From: Glycine soja
Lineage: Eukaryota; Streptophyta; Magnoliopsida; Fabales; Fabaceae
Assembly: GCF_004193775.1 (NCBI RefSeq)
Contig: NC_041020.1
Coordinates: forward strand, 7,583,657 to 7,647,656
Reading direction: 5' to 3'
DNA: 64,000 nucleotides
The position numbers and the translations under genes were made by a program. The notes under the pieces are model-generated. The model worked only from the letters and a program-made list of their open reading frames with translations. It had not been told where the DNA came from and made no database searches. Shown here one piece after another: positions 9,804 through 21,074 of this stretch. The first letter of the stretch is position 1; each line of letters starts with the position of its first letter.

Positions 9804-10915
9804 CTAAGGACCAGCTGGAGGATCAAAGCAACGACGAATAAAGCTCATGTCATCCTCATATTGCATGATTCGTCAATCCATTGAATCAAACCTTTCTCCG
9901 CAAAGGCATGAAGATCCCGAAGCTCACTAAGGATATCATTCAGTAATGAAGAGGATGGATCTCTTGGTGGTGGAGATGGAATGCATTCATCCGAAGCATT
10001 AGTTGGGAGATCCTGTTTACGAACCCATTGACCGTCTAGATCTTTCCTATACCCAAAGGATTCAACTGCAGTGGCTCCAATGGCAAATGAACATTTAACC
10101 TTGACAAAAGGTTCATTAGTAAGAGGAATGCCGAAGTGCTGTAGAATCAGAGTAACTAGGTGGGGATAAGGGAGAGGTGCATTTACCCGTAATGCCTTAT
10201 GCATATGGTAGCGAACAAGATGAGCCCAGTCAATTTGGTGGCCAATTTGTAGGGCCTATAACATAATTAAATCTTTCTCAAAGGCTTGAGCAAGGTTTGT
10301 GGAATGAGGAAGCAACACTCGACATAGTATTTAATGCATGATACAACATTCAAAGGTAAAGAAACCAGCAAGTAAACGACTAGTCATATAAGCATTTTCA
10401 ACACAGACCATTTTTCGGGTATCATGACTGGAATAAATGGGTTTCCAATCATCAATTAAGGCTCCTTCAAAAGGGACACCCTGACTACTCAATTTTGTGA
10501 GAGAATAAAACAAAGATCGGTCAACAACAATGGGTATTTTGTGGACTTTAGAAAATATGACTCCATCACGAATTTCCAAGTTATTATAAAAGACACAAAC
10601 TAATTTTGAATAATAATGAAATTTCAGAGTCATAAAATCCACTAATTCAGAGTTTTGAAAAACTTGATACCAGTCAAAGGTTTCTCCCTCAACGATATCA
10701 AAATCAAGGAATATAGGATCAAGAAGGACACGATTGGAAAAGAAAGAGTAATACCTCTAACGTTGCTCATTGGAAGAAAATAGAGTAAGAGAGTGTGGTG
10801 AGGAAAGGGATGGATTAGGTGGTGCTGGAGAGTCATCGGAAGCATTGTGGCGGCGTTGGCCTGCAGTGGTAGTGGAGGAGGATGAACCCTTTCTCTTCTT
10901 TGATGATTCTTCCAT
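9804..10915 (-). pseudogene. Decayed Sirevirus post-pol (env-like) ORF, copy 1
   Basis: One frame runs from ATG at 10915 (MEESSKKRKGSS, a basic/serine-rich start) to a TAG at 9804, but in-frame stops interrupt it near 10752, 10335 and 10258. A 1-bp deletion near 9900, relative to the copy at 29443, shifts the end. The middle part contains DFMTLKFHYYSKLVCVFYNN and GVPFEGALIDDWKPIY, resembling the plant transposon protein domain of unknown function found in Sirevirus extra ORFs. The C-terminus matches the open frame at 1-246. The first three stops are shared by other copies, so the ORF was dead before the modules duplicated. Confidence 0.7.
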
Positions 10916-11107
10916 TTGAGGAATTTTCTAGAAATTTTGATCAGTTGGGTTTGTAAAGGATTGAAAAAGAGGAATTTTGCACTTTGTTTGATGGGATTTG
11001 GTGAAGAAATGAAGAAGTTATGAGGATTAGAAGACTAGACAAGGTTTTGAGCCGTTGGAGAGAGAGAGAGAGAAGATGAGGTTTTGTGCTTAGAGAGAGA
11101 GAAAAAA

Positions 11108-11270
11108 AAAATCTGTATTTATAGTCAGGGATGACTGGTAATGAATTATAGCTCTTTGAAATCGATTACAATCATGCTGAGTAACTGCTTCACTGCTTCT
11201 GGTAATCAATTACACCACCTTTGTTCTATGGTAATCGATTACAGGTGTTGATAATCGATTACATATCCTA
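11108..11270 (-). promoter_or_regulatory. Probable internal promoter before the post-pol ORF
   Basis: Between the pol stop (11319) and the post-pol ATG (10915), the minus strand has a good TATA box, CTATAAATAC (11115-11124). Upstream of it lie GTAATCGATTAC-type palindromes (about 11159-11262), the same motif seen in Sirevirus U3 regions. A CT-rich leader and about 200 bases follow before the ATG. The arrangement is conserved at about 30745 and 55055. Promoter function is inferred from layout only. Confidence 0.45.
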
Positions 11271-11318
11271 AAACTTTTAAATATGCAAGAGAACAAAGAT
11301 CATAGGCAATTAAATTGA

Positions 11319-12875
11319 TTAGGAGTCTAAGTCAGATTGGTCAATAAGTCCTAATTCTCTTCTAATAGTAAAGAAGCTTTCTTTTGGCAAAGGTTTTATA
11401 AAGATATCAACCAATCGATTTTTTGTGTCAACAAACTCTAATACATAATCCCCTTTTGAACATGATCTCTAAGGAAGTGATGCCTTATTTCAATATGTTT
11501 TGTTCTAGAGTGCAGAATGGGATTTTTGGATAGGTTGATTACACGCGTATTTTCACAACGGATAGCAATATGATCAAGCATTAAGCCATAATTAGAGAGT
11601 TGTTGTCTCACCCAAAGGATTTGTGCACCACAACTTCTAGTAGAAATATATTTCACTTTTGCAGTGGATAAGACAACATTATTTTGCTTTTTGTTATGCC
11701 ATGTTACTAGTGCAGAACCAATAGAGTGGCAAGTCCCACTAGTATTCTACTAAGTTGTAAGAAGAATTCCTAGGATACCACAAGCCTAGATTTATAGTGC
11801 CTAATAAATATCTCATTATTCTTTTGACGGCACTAAGGTGAGATTCTTTGGTATTGGCTTGATATCTAGCACACATGAAAACATTGAACAGAATATCTGA
11901 TCTACTTGCTAATAAATAGAGAAGAGATCCGATCATACCTCTATATTTCTTGATATCTACTGATTGACCGGCTTTATCTTTATCCAAGTAGCAAGCAGTG
12001 CTCATTGGGGTGGCCATTGGTTTAGCATTTTCCATCCCAAACCTGCTAAGCAATTCTTTGTAATATTTTGCTTGACTAATAAATATTCCATATTTGGTTT
12101 GTTTTATTTGTAGTCCAAGAAAGAAATTCAACTCACCCATCATAGACATTTCAAATTCACTTTGCATATCTTTAGAGAATTCTTTGCACAATGAATCATT
12201 AGTAGCACCAAAGATTATATCATCGAAATAAATTTGAACTAAGAGAATATCATGCATTTTTCTTTTAATGAAAAGTATGATATCAACCATTTCTCTAGTG
12301 AGTCCTTTTCTAAAATAAATTTGATCAATCGTTCATACCAAGCCCTAGGGGCTTGTTTTAAACCATATAGAGCCTTTTTCAATTTAAAAATATGATTGGG
12401 CAAATCTGAATTTTCAAATCCAGTAGGTTGATCAACATACACTTCTTCTCTAATAAATCCATTTAAAAATGCACTTTTAACATCCATTTGATAAAGTTTG
12501 ATACCCATTATTGATGCAAAGGCAAGTAACATTCTAACGGCTTCCAATCTAGCTATTGGAGCATAAGTTTCTTCATAATCTATTCTTTCTTCTTGGTTAT
12601 ATCCTTTAGCCACTAATCTAGCCTTATTTCTAATGATTATTCCATGTTCATCCAATTTCTTTCAAATTGATTTAATTCTTCTTCCATAGAAAAAAATCCA
12701 ATGTTCATCAATTATGGCTTCATTGATGTTTTCAGGTTCAATTAAAGAGACAAAAATCATTCTATTGCATGCATCTTTAAGAGAGTGTCGAGTTGTTACC
12801 CCTTTTGAGATGTCACCTATGATATTATCAAGAGGATGATACCTTGAAGTTCTCCACTCCCTTGGAAGATCCACG
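11319..12875 (-). pseudogene. Copia pol remnant: reverse transcriptase and RNase H, copy 1
   Basis: Right to left: the RT N-terminus (about 12239-12655, with QMDVKSAFLNG and LKKALYGLKQAPRAWYERL), the catalytic-loop part (11739-12290, with QIYFDDIIFGATN, the YxDD motif), and the RNase H end (11319-11656). A pre-RT stretch lies at 12662-12874. Frames break near 12280 and 12657, and about 43 bp are missing near 11740 compared with the copy at 55265. No integrase is present. It cannot make an active enzyme. Confidence 0.85.
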
Positions 12876-12980
12876 TTTATTTGATTTTATTTGGATTGAG
12901 AATCTTTGCTATTTCCTTCTTCTTTGTTTTTGTGGACTTCTTCATGAAATTGATTATTTTGTTTTTTCATTCCAAACCCA

Positions 12981-14033
12981 ACCTTTATGCATAGTAAAAT
13001 ACTAAATGTAAACCTCTTTTCTAGTGGGATAAGGGTGGTAATATGAGTTGAATTTGTTAGGTCAACCCATTTAATATATCAAAAAATAACAAAATGTATT
13101 AGGTTATTAAATTCATCAACCTGCCCTACGTAAATTGTTAACTCAGGGGGTTGGAGGCTTGACAACTAACCTTTGTAACCTGTTATGCCTAACCCACTCT
13201 ATTATTTGGAAGTTTACTTTATCAACCAACAAACTCATCATTTCATAGCATGTCATTCTATCTATTAGTTGGTCAACCCGCCCAGTTATCAAAGGGCTGT
13301 ATTTCTCTACACACTTTTGTTGGCAGGTCAACTTGTCGACATGATTGACCCACGTTGTCATTCCTATCATGAAAGATTTACCTCTTTGTTAGACTCAACC
13401 CTTGTTAGTAATTTTTATCTTTTTAAAGTATTAGGAAATATTAATAGAGAAATATTCTATAAAGATATATTGATGAGTAATTAAAGTTATGAAATAATGC
13501 TATAAAACATATTCTTATTGATTCTCGTATATATTAGATATAAAAAAGTATTGATTATTTGTCAAATTTTTACTTTTTTAATTACTTTAATTTTGTTTTT
13601 TTTCAAGTATTCTACTTTGAAGGAGCAATCCTTTTATAAGCTTAGTGAAACACTAAATATACACCTCTCTTCTAATGGAAATTCAAACATCAATTTACCA
13701 CATCATGTAATAGGGTGGTAAAACAGGTTGAATTCATCAAACCAACCCACATAATCCGCCAGAAAATGGCAGAGTATATTACGTGATTGAATTCATCATC
13801 CCACCTTGTATAAGTTGTCAACTTAAGGAGTTGGAGGCTAAAGAGCTAACTTGCTCAGTGTTATCAAGACTATACCGATCATGATTCGGTCAGGGCACCA
13901 GGTTAATGGGTCAGTGGTTGAATTGAACGTGGGTCGCTAGCCGAACTGGTATATATTAAATATTTAAATTTTATACTAAATATATCATATATAAATTACT
14001 TTTTTCGTATCTATATCATAAAATTTTGTTTGT
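12981..14033. repeat. Dispersed repeat block with two related halves
   Basis: About 12990-13250 and about 13640-13890 are diverged copies of one sequence, recognised by ACTAAATRTAMACCTCTYTTCT and a GTAATAGGGTGGTAAAACAG-type segment. The second half recurs at 16495 and the whole at 56980-58029. Next come AT-rich DNA and a CGATCATGATTCGGTCAGGG segment typical of plant repeats. No coding region is supported. Confidence 0.5.
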
Positions 14034-14106
14034 ACCAAGAGCGGTTGGCACAATTGGTAGCGGCTTAGGTCCCTTAACTGAGTGGTCCAAGATTTAAATC
14101 CGGGTT
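14034..14106 (+). repeat. tRNA-like SINE-type sequence (type 2)
   Basis: GAGCGGTTGGCACAATTGG resembles an A box and GATTTAAATCCGGGTTTGA a weak B box about 50 bases later. It is about 73 nt, tRNA-sized, but no convincing acceptor stem or anticodon arm was seen. Copies lie at 16821-16888 and 58030-58105, so it is an old repeat and not a tRNA gene. Confidence 0.35.
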
Positions 14107-15009
14107 TGATCAAAATTACTTGAAAGCTAAAATAAAAAAAAAAATCATCATATTTCAAACTCCAAAATGCCAATAAAACAAAAAAATTGAATAATTAAAC
14201 AAAATCATTGACAAATCGAGAACTAATACAATTTGTGAAATAGGGGGAAAAAGAAAAAGAAAGACGATAAAAATGAAGAAAAAATCTTTGGCGTTCATTT
14301 AAAAGCTACTGTATCTAAAGGTGAAAAATTGGTTTCCTACAATGGGAGACTTGCCATGGTCTCCCATCATTGCATTAATCTTTACATTTCTAGCATTAAT
14401 TAGCATTCACGGCAAGGATAGGAAAAAAAATTACAACTATATTATTTCAAACAAGAAGTATATACGATGAAATTCATATGTTACCTCTGATGTTGGTGGA
14501 ACTTATCATTGGAAAGAAACATCGGTAGGTGCATTGACTATAATAAATTGAATTTCAGCCACATTGTCTATAACAGGCCATCGAGGTAACTTACATGAAA
14601 AAGAAAATAACGAAGTTAAATAAAGGATTTAATAGAAGAATTATGAAAATTTTAGGGACCAAATGCAATGAATTTATTTTTGGAGGACTAAATCCAATAG
14701 ACAAAAGACAATGTTTGGAGGACTAAAATCATATTTAATCTTATAAATTATTAAAATTAATCCCCTTGATTATGTTTACATAAATATGTGGAAAATTTAA
14801 TTTAAATGCAGTGCTATAGATACGTTGGAGTGTTCTCCAATTAGATTTAAAATTTTTCCTCGATAATATGTGACGATATTTAATGGTTTTTTGGTTAGGC
14901 TAAAATCTAACTCTGTGTTTCCCATTTTGTCCAATCCATAATTTTAATCCCCATTTTATAATAGAGACCAATTTTTTTAAAAAGTCAATAATTTTTTCAC
15001 AAATATGTA

Positions 15010-15065
<56 letters not shown>

Positions 15066-16124
15066 CTAGAAATATAGTAAATACTTGGCATTCAATATGT
15101 AGTGTTTGGAATTCTATATGGATATTTATTGTATCTTTCTTCGACACTGAGACTATTAGACATATTTTTACAAGTAAATTCTTACTTCTTTTTCCTTTCC
15201 AAAACAACGTTTTGTTGCTGTGTTATCTTTTTTTTTTTTTTTTAAAGCTTAGTGTGGCTGACTGGCTTAGGGAAAATGTTCTCTAGTCTGATGACTTTAG
15301 CGTCGACTAGATTCACCTTTTGGTTATATGGTTCTATTTTTTGTAAAATTTTTTTACTTTTTGTTATCAAACTCAAACCAATTATTGACTCACAGGGTAC
15401 TAAATCACTAGGTCAAGGGTAGATTAAGTGAATTAATGGTTGACTGACATGACTTGGATTATATTAAAAAATACTAAATAATTCATAACACGTAAGATTT
15501 TATACATAAATAACACAGAGTCCATATAATTATAATCATATAATAGTATGTATATAGAGAGAGAGCACGACTTTTGTGAGAATATGGGAACAACTAATAA
15601 CAACCATCGGATCAATATTAAAAATAATAAACCATTGAGATTAAAATATTAAAAATTTCTAATTAAAATTTAATATATCATCAAATCTCAAAAAATTTAA
15701 CAAAACAACAAATAAATATATAAACGTGTCAATTATCATTTGCTAAAATATCACAATTGACCTATCACCATCATGTGTGTGTCTGTGTGTGTGTGTGTGT
15801 GGCTTTCAAGTTTTTATTTTATTTTCAAGAGAAATTAATTTGTGGCGGCTTTTAGTCATCAAAACCTATTTAATTCTTTTAAAAATTACCAGCCACAAAA
15901 TGAAACAAAATAATAATACAATTATTGCCACATCATCATTTAATGACTCAGATAGACAATACGGACTAAAACCTTAATGGAAAAAAAATGTTCAAAAACC
16001 TTGATTGGTCAAAATTTTGTTTAAGGACTAAAACCCGAAATTTGAAAAAATTTATGGACTAAAAATTAGTTAACACTAGTTATAAAACTCAAACCTACCC
16101 GACCAATTTGACTCTGAATCAGAG
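14107..16124. other. Repeat module with empty insertion sites
   Basis: This is a paralogue of 4990-6440 without an F-box gene. It carries the intact target of the solo LTR (ACCTC, 14483-14487), a (TA)n run (15012-15063), and the intact target of the CACTA elements (TTA, 15156-15158). A GT run lies at 15775-15800. A short hairpin with TTTGTGGC...GCCACAAA arms is at about 15838-15901, possibly a small foldback. No gene is seen. Confidence 0.55.
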
Positions 16125-16494
16125 GTCTTATATAATTCATAGATAGAGTGTGTGCGTTAAAATGTTTTCAAGGTTGGACTTAATCAGGAGGGAGGCCTTC
16201 ATGTACTCTCTAGAGTCTAAGCCTTCGGGATAAATATACTCGGTTTGAGTGTTCCTCTAAGCCTATGTTAATCCCATATGGTTGGAGCATTATCGCAAAA
16301 ATGTGTGAGCATAACTGGTATGCCTATGATTTCACTTAGTAAGGAGTGACCTGACTTACCCATTGTGTGACATGTCTTATCATGTACTCCTAAGTGTCCG
16401 ACGAGGTTTTTCATTGAAAATGGTACCATATTACATGTAGACTTGAGTCTAATATATCAGTTGCATAATGCTTGTGATAACTCATTCCCGGAGG
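16125..16494. repeat. Chromovirus-like LTR fragment, internally deleted
   Basis: It matches 1808-2310 but lacks about 160 bp between the CTTGTG and TGATAACTCATTC segments (join near 16475). It then passes straight into the GTAATAGGGTGG repeat. Confidence 0.55.
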
Positions 16495-17255
16495 TAATAG
16501 GGTGGTAAAACAGGTTGAATTCATCAAACCAACCCACATAATCCGCCAAAATATGGCAGAGTATATTACGTGATTGAATTCATCATCCCACCTTGTATAA
16601 GTTCTCAACTTAAGGAGTTGGAGGCTAAAGAACTAACTTGCTCAGTGTTATCAAGACTGTACCGATCATGATTCGGTCAGGGCACCAGGTTGATGGGTCA
16701 GTGGTTGAACTGGACGTTGGTCGCTAGCCAAACTGGTATATATTAAATATTTAAATTTTATACTAAATATATCATATATAAATTATTTTTTTGGTATCTA
16801 TATCATAAAATTTTGTTTGTACCAAGAGCGGTTGGCATAATTGGTAGCGGCTTAGATCCCTTAACCAAGTGGTCCAAGATTTAAATCCGAAATTACTTGA
16901 AAGCTAAAATAAACAAAAAAATCATCATATTTCAAACTCCAAAATGCCAATAAAACAAAAAAGTTGAATAATTAAACAAAATCATTGACAAATTGAGAAC
17001 TAATACAATTTGTGAAATAGGGGGAAAATGAAAAAGAAAGACGGTAAAAATGAAGAAAAAATCCTTGGCGTTCATTTAAAAGCTACTGTATCTAAAGGTG
17101 TAAAATTGGTTTCCTACAATGGGAGACTTGCCATGGTCTCCCATCATTGCATTAATCTTTACATTACTAGCATTATCATTCACGGCAAGGATAGGAAAAA
17201 AAATTACAACTATATTATTTCAAACAAGAAGTACATACGATGAAATTCATATGTT
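16495..17255. other. Copy of the repeat module left of the solo LTR
   Basis: It matches 13690-14482: the GTAATAGGGTGG repeat, a tRNA-like sequence at 16821-16888, and the GGGGGAAAATGAAAAAG block at about 17018. The module resumes after the solo LTR at 20297. Confidence 0.6.
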
Positions 17256-17260
17256 ACCTC

Positions 17261-20200
17261 TGTAACATCCCAATTTTCGTCAACTAGATTAAAAAGGATT
17301 ATTATTTATAAATAAATAGAGTTTTAAAAAACATGATGAGATTTTATAAATAAATAAATAAAGTGATATAATTATTAATTAAAATAATGATTTGAGAGAA
17401 AATAAAAAGAATATTTTATTTATTTGTTTGATAGAGAATAAAATAAAGTTTGTTTTTATAAAATAATAAATAAATAGAGTAAACCTAGCTATAAATAGTG
17501 TTAGGTCAGTTTTCACACTGACGGTGCCTCTTCTTTCCCTCATTTTCGTTTTCTCTGTTCTCTTCTTCAAAACCCTTTCTTTTTCCCGCAGCTCACAAAA
17601 CCTGTCTCAGGAAAACAACGATCTCTAACTCATTTACCGTTGGATCGTCGTGAAATTTAAACAGCATGTTCGCAACCCATTTCCGAGCATTGTCACCGTT
17701 GGGAATTTCGATATCCCATCTGAGATATGAGAAATACCCCTCTCATTGTAGCATTGTTTTTCCCGCAGAAATCCAAAACTGTCTCGGTAAAACTACGATC
17801 CCGGTTTTTTTAATCGTAGGATTTTCATGAAATTTGGATATGTTGCTCGAAATTTAATTTCGCACATTCTCACCGTTGGGATTTTTGAGATAATATTCGT
17901 GGTGGGAGAAAAAGGAATCGCATGATGACAGTACCAGCGGAGGTTTCAATCTTTTCTCCGTTTCTCTGACGTTCAAGAATTCTATCGGAGCAGTCGGAGA
18001 GAAAACTTGAGGAATCTCAGGGAATCTCTATAGATGCCGCTATCGTTGTCGGAAGACACGTGAGTCCGCTTAGAGGTAAGGGATGAGTTATTCACAATTG
18101 GGAACTAGTGAGAACATGTGTAGGGATCCTTAGAGATATCAATTGGAATGGGTTTTTGGGTGTTTTTGCAATTTCATTTTATCCTTATAATTATTACAGT
18201 GAATTATATATGTTTGACAAACCAATTGTTGTGAAATTGATATGCTATTGTGTTGAGCGTGAACCCTATAAATTGAGTACTTTTTCTAATTAATATGAAT
18301 TGATAAAATAAAGTAAGGAGAAATTTAGAGAGAGATATTGATTTTGTATTTTCTCTTTTTCTTGCTGTTTAGGTTTTTATATATAATTTAAAAAATTAAT
18401 ATCATAATTGAAACTGACCAAAGTGTTCATATAATTATTTAGAATTTGTGCATTGAAAGCTTACTTTGAAATTTTTGATTTAATATGATGTATGCTAGTT
18501 TATATATATAGAGGTAGTTATTTATATTAATAATTTATGTAAATAATATTGTAGAGTGTTATAGTATGATTCCAAAAATTATTAAGTGTTGGAGTTTGAG
18601 AATATTATGGTTAAATTTTATGAATATGTGTATGTTATACCTTATGAATATCATTGGGAATGTTATGAGATGGTTGATGTGATGTTATGAGAAGTTAAAG
18701 TGTGGACATGATATTCGATTGTGAATAAGTGGATGTGTTAACATTTGATGTTACATTAATTATATCGTGAGCTATGAATTATACAATAACCCGACCAGTG
18801 TTTATGCGCAATGTTAAAGAGAAAGTGTAGGTTCCTAGTTAGGAACCAGTGTTAAATTGTAGCGCAATTGTGTTAAACATGTTTAAAACATGAGGGTGAG
18901 GTTGTGGTATTATATAATTCATGAGCAGTGCTTATAAATGAAATATGTGATGAATTGTGGAATGATATGTTGCCTTGAGATTATAATATTGTTATTGAGA
19001 TTGAGTAAAAGTGTAAAGTAGAACAGGTGTTGAATTGTGAGATATGTGAAAACATGTGATGGTGGATTGTGACATTATGAGATGTGAAATTGTGAATGAG
19101 TTTTGGTTGTGAATAAGTGTGTGATTAACTCTTGATGTGACATTATTTGTGTTGTAAGCTGTGAATTGTACAATAACCCGACCAGTGTTATCTTGAGAAA
19201 AGTGTAAATGCGTAGTGTTAAAGAGAAAATGTAGGTTTCCTATTTAGGAACCAGTGTTAAAGAGAAAGTGTAGGTTCCTATTTAGGAACCAGTGTTAAAT
19301 TGTAGCGCAATATGTTGTACGTGCTTAAGACACGAGTGTGAGGTCGTGGGTATTGTATAATTCACTAACAGTGTCTGTGTGCTAAAATGATTTTAGGGGT
19401 TGGACCTGAATCAGGAGGGAGAGGCCCTGACGGACTCTTCGGAGTGTAGGCCTTAGGGGTCACCGGGTTTGAGTGCTCCTTTAAGCCTATGCGGATCCCA
19501 TATGGTTGGAGCATTCTCGCAAAACATCATGACCCTAACTGGTCTCCCTATGATCTTACTTAGTGAGAGTGACCTGGCAAACCCATTGTGTGGTGTGTCT
19601 TGTTATGTACTCCTAAGCGCCCCAGGGTGGTTTTTCAATGACATGGTACCACATTGCATATAGGCTTGAGTCTTAGCATAACTGTCTCATGCGTTTGCTA
19701 ATTGTTTATTATGAAATTGATGTGTTATTATGTCTTGATCAAAGAATGTGATTTTTGTGTAATGTGATTGATGATTGAAAAGTGTGATTGATGGATGAAA
19801 AGTGAACTTTGAATGACAAAGTGGTGGAATTACGTGAATTACGTGTAAGTAAATTTTATTTAGTTTATATGATATGTATATCTAGTTGTCTTGTTTCTCC
19901 ATTAATTAGGAATGTGATAACTCACTCCCCGTGTGTTGTTTGTGTTTGGATCCTGTGATGATCTTGAACTTTGTGTTCGGGGGAGCAGATGACTAGGTGA
20001 ATTGATTTAAGGAACCTTGTTTTGAAGGACGTCGAGACACAACACTCTGATAGGATGTGACATTGGGGTATAGGGTTTTATATTAATTGTATGAAGTCTT
20101 AGACGGTCTTGCTTAAACCGAGATAACTTTATTATTTATTTGGACAAGTTTGAATATGTTGTAGAAGAAAGTGAATGTGAACCTTTTATCCCTTTGAAAA

Positions 20201-20296
20201 ACTTGTATTTACAAATGTAAAAAAAAAATACTATTAATTAATATTTGCATTTTTATTCCTTTATCAGTATATATGTGAGGGGTAGAGGGTGTCACA
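17261..20296. mobile_element. Solo LTR, 3036 bp, chromovirus-like
   Basis: It starts TGTAACATCCCAATTTT and ends GGGTGTCACA, and is flanked by the 5-bp direct repeat ACCTC (17256-17260 and 20297-20301). Removing the element and one ACCTC restores exactly the sequence seen uninterrupted at 14483 and 58479. It holds a TATA-like CTATAAATA (about 17489-17497) and no coding domain. The length and TGTAACA/TGTCACA ends suggest a Tekay/Del-type chromovirus LTR (family call is inference). A solo LTR forms when the two LTRs of a full element recombine. Confidence 0.85.
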
Positions 20297-20301
20297 ACCT
20301 C

Positions 20302-20824
20302 TGATGTTGGTGGAACTTATCATTGGAAACAAACATCGGTAGGAGCATTGACTGTAATAAATTGAATTTCAGCCACATTGTCTATAACAGGTCATCGAGG
20401 TAACTTACATGAAAAAGAAAATAACGAAGTTAAATAAAGGATTTAATAGAAGAATTATGAAAATTTTAGGGACCAAATGCAATGAATTTATTTTAGGAGG
20501 ACTAAATCCAATAGACAAAAGACAATGTTTGGAGGACTAAAATCATATTTAATCTTATAAATTATTAAAATTAATTCCCTTGATTATGCTTACATAAATA
20601 TGTGGAAAATTTAATTTAAATGCAGTGTTATAGATACGTTGGTGTGTTCTCCAATTTGATTTAAAAATTTTCCTCGATAATATGTGACGATATTTAATGG
20701 TTTTTGGTTAGGCTTAAATCTAACCATGTGTTTCCCATTTTGTCCAATCCATAATTTTAATCCCCATTTTAAAATAGAGACCAATTTTTTTAAAAATTCA
20801 ATAATTTTTTCACAAATATGTTTG

Positions 20825-20891
<67 letters not shown>

Positions 20892-20988
20892 TATATTACT
20901 GGAAATATAGTAAATACTTGGCATTCAATATGTAGTGTTTGGGATTCTATATGGATATTTATTGTATCTTTCTTCGACCCTGAGACTA
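20302..20988. other. Repeat module between solo LTR and CACTA-1
   Basis: This continues the interrupted module (compare 14488-15155 and 58484-59195). It contains a (TA)n run at about 20823-20888. Nothing coding. Confidence 0.6.
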
Positions 20989-20991
20989 TTA

Positions 20992-21052
20992 CACTATTAG
21001 AAAATACACTTTCAACGTCGGTTATTTAGAAAATACACTTTCAGACTCAAAC
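20992..21052 (+). repeat. CACTA-1 left terminus with 18-bp direct repeat
   Basis: TTAGAAAATACACTTTCA occurs at 20997-21014 and again at 21026-21043, with ACGTCGGTTAT between. No hairpin array follows, unlike the right end and unlike the left side of CACTA-2. The join to transposase sequence is near 21050. Confidence 0.7.
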
Positions 21053-21074
21053 ATATAGTAAGGACAATAAGTAC

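Larger units (their letters stand above)
8845..12980 (-). mobile_element. Sirevirus-like copia 3' fragment, copy 1
   Basis: A 5'-truncated element read right to left: the end of pol (RT, RNase H), a long post-pol ORF, polypurine tracts and the 3' LTR (8845-9330). gag, protease and integrase are absent; homology ends near 12980. Minus-strand polypurine runs lie at about 9331-9344, 9406-9416 and 9528-9540. The same fragment with the same right boundary occurs at 53128, and an internal part at 29245, so these are copies made by segmental duplication and not separate insertions. All frames are disabled. Confidence 0.85.

Noticed and set aside
14034..14106. A functional tRNA gene
   Set aside because: No acceptor stem or clear anticodon arm, and the B box deviates; it is repeated in modules. 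Kept only as a SINE-like repeat.
14977..15207. Frames with long Tyr-Ile repeats over TA runs, also at 20684, 52382 and 59036
   Set aside because: Microsatellite translation; not conserved between the modules.
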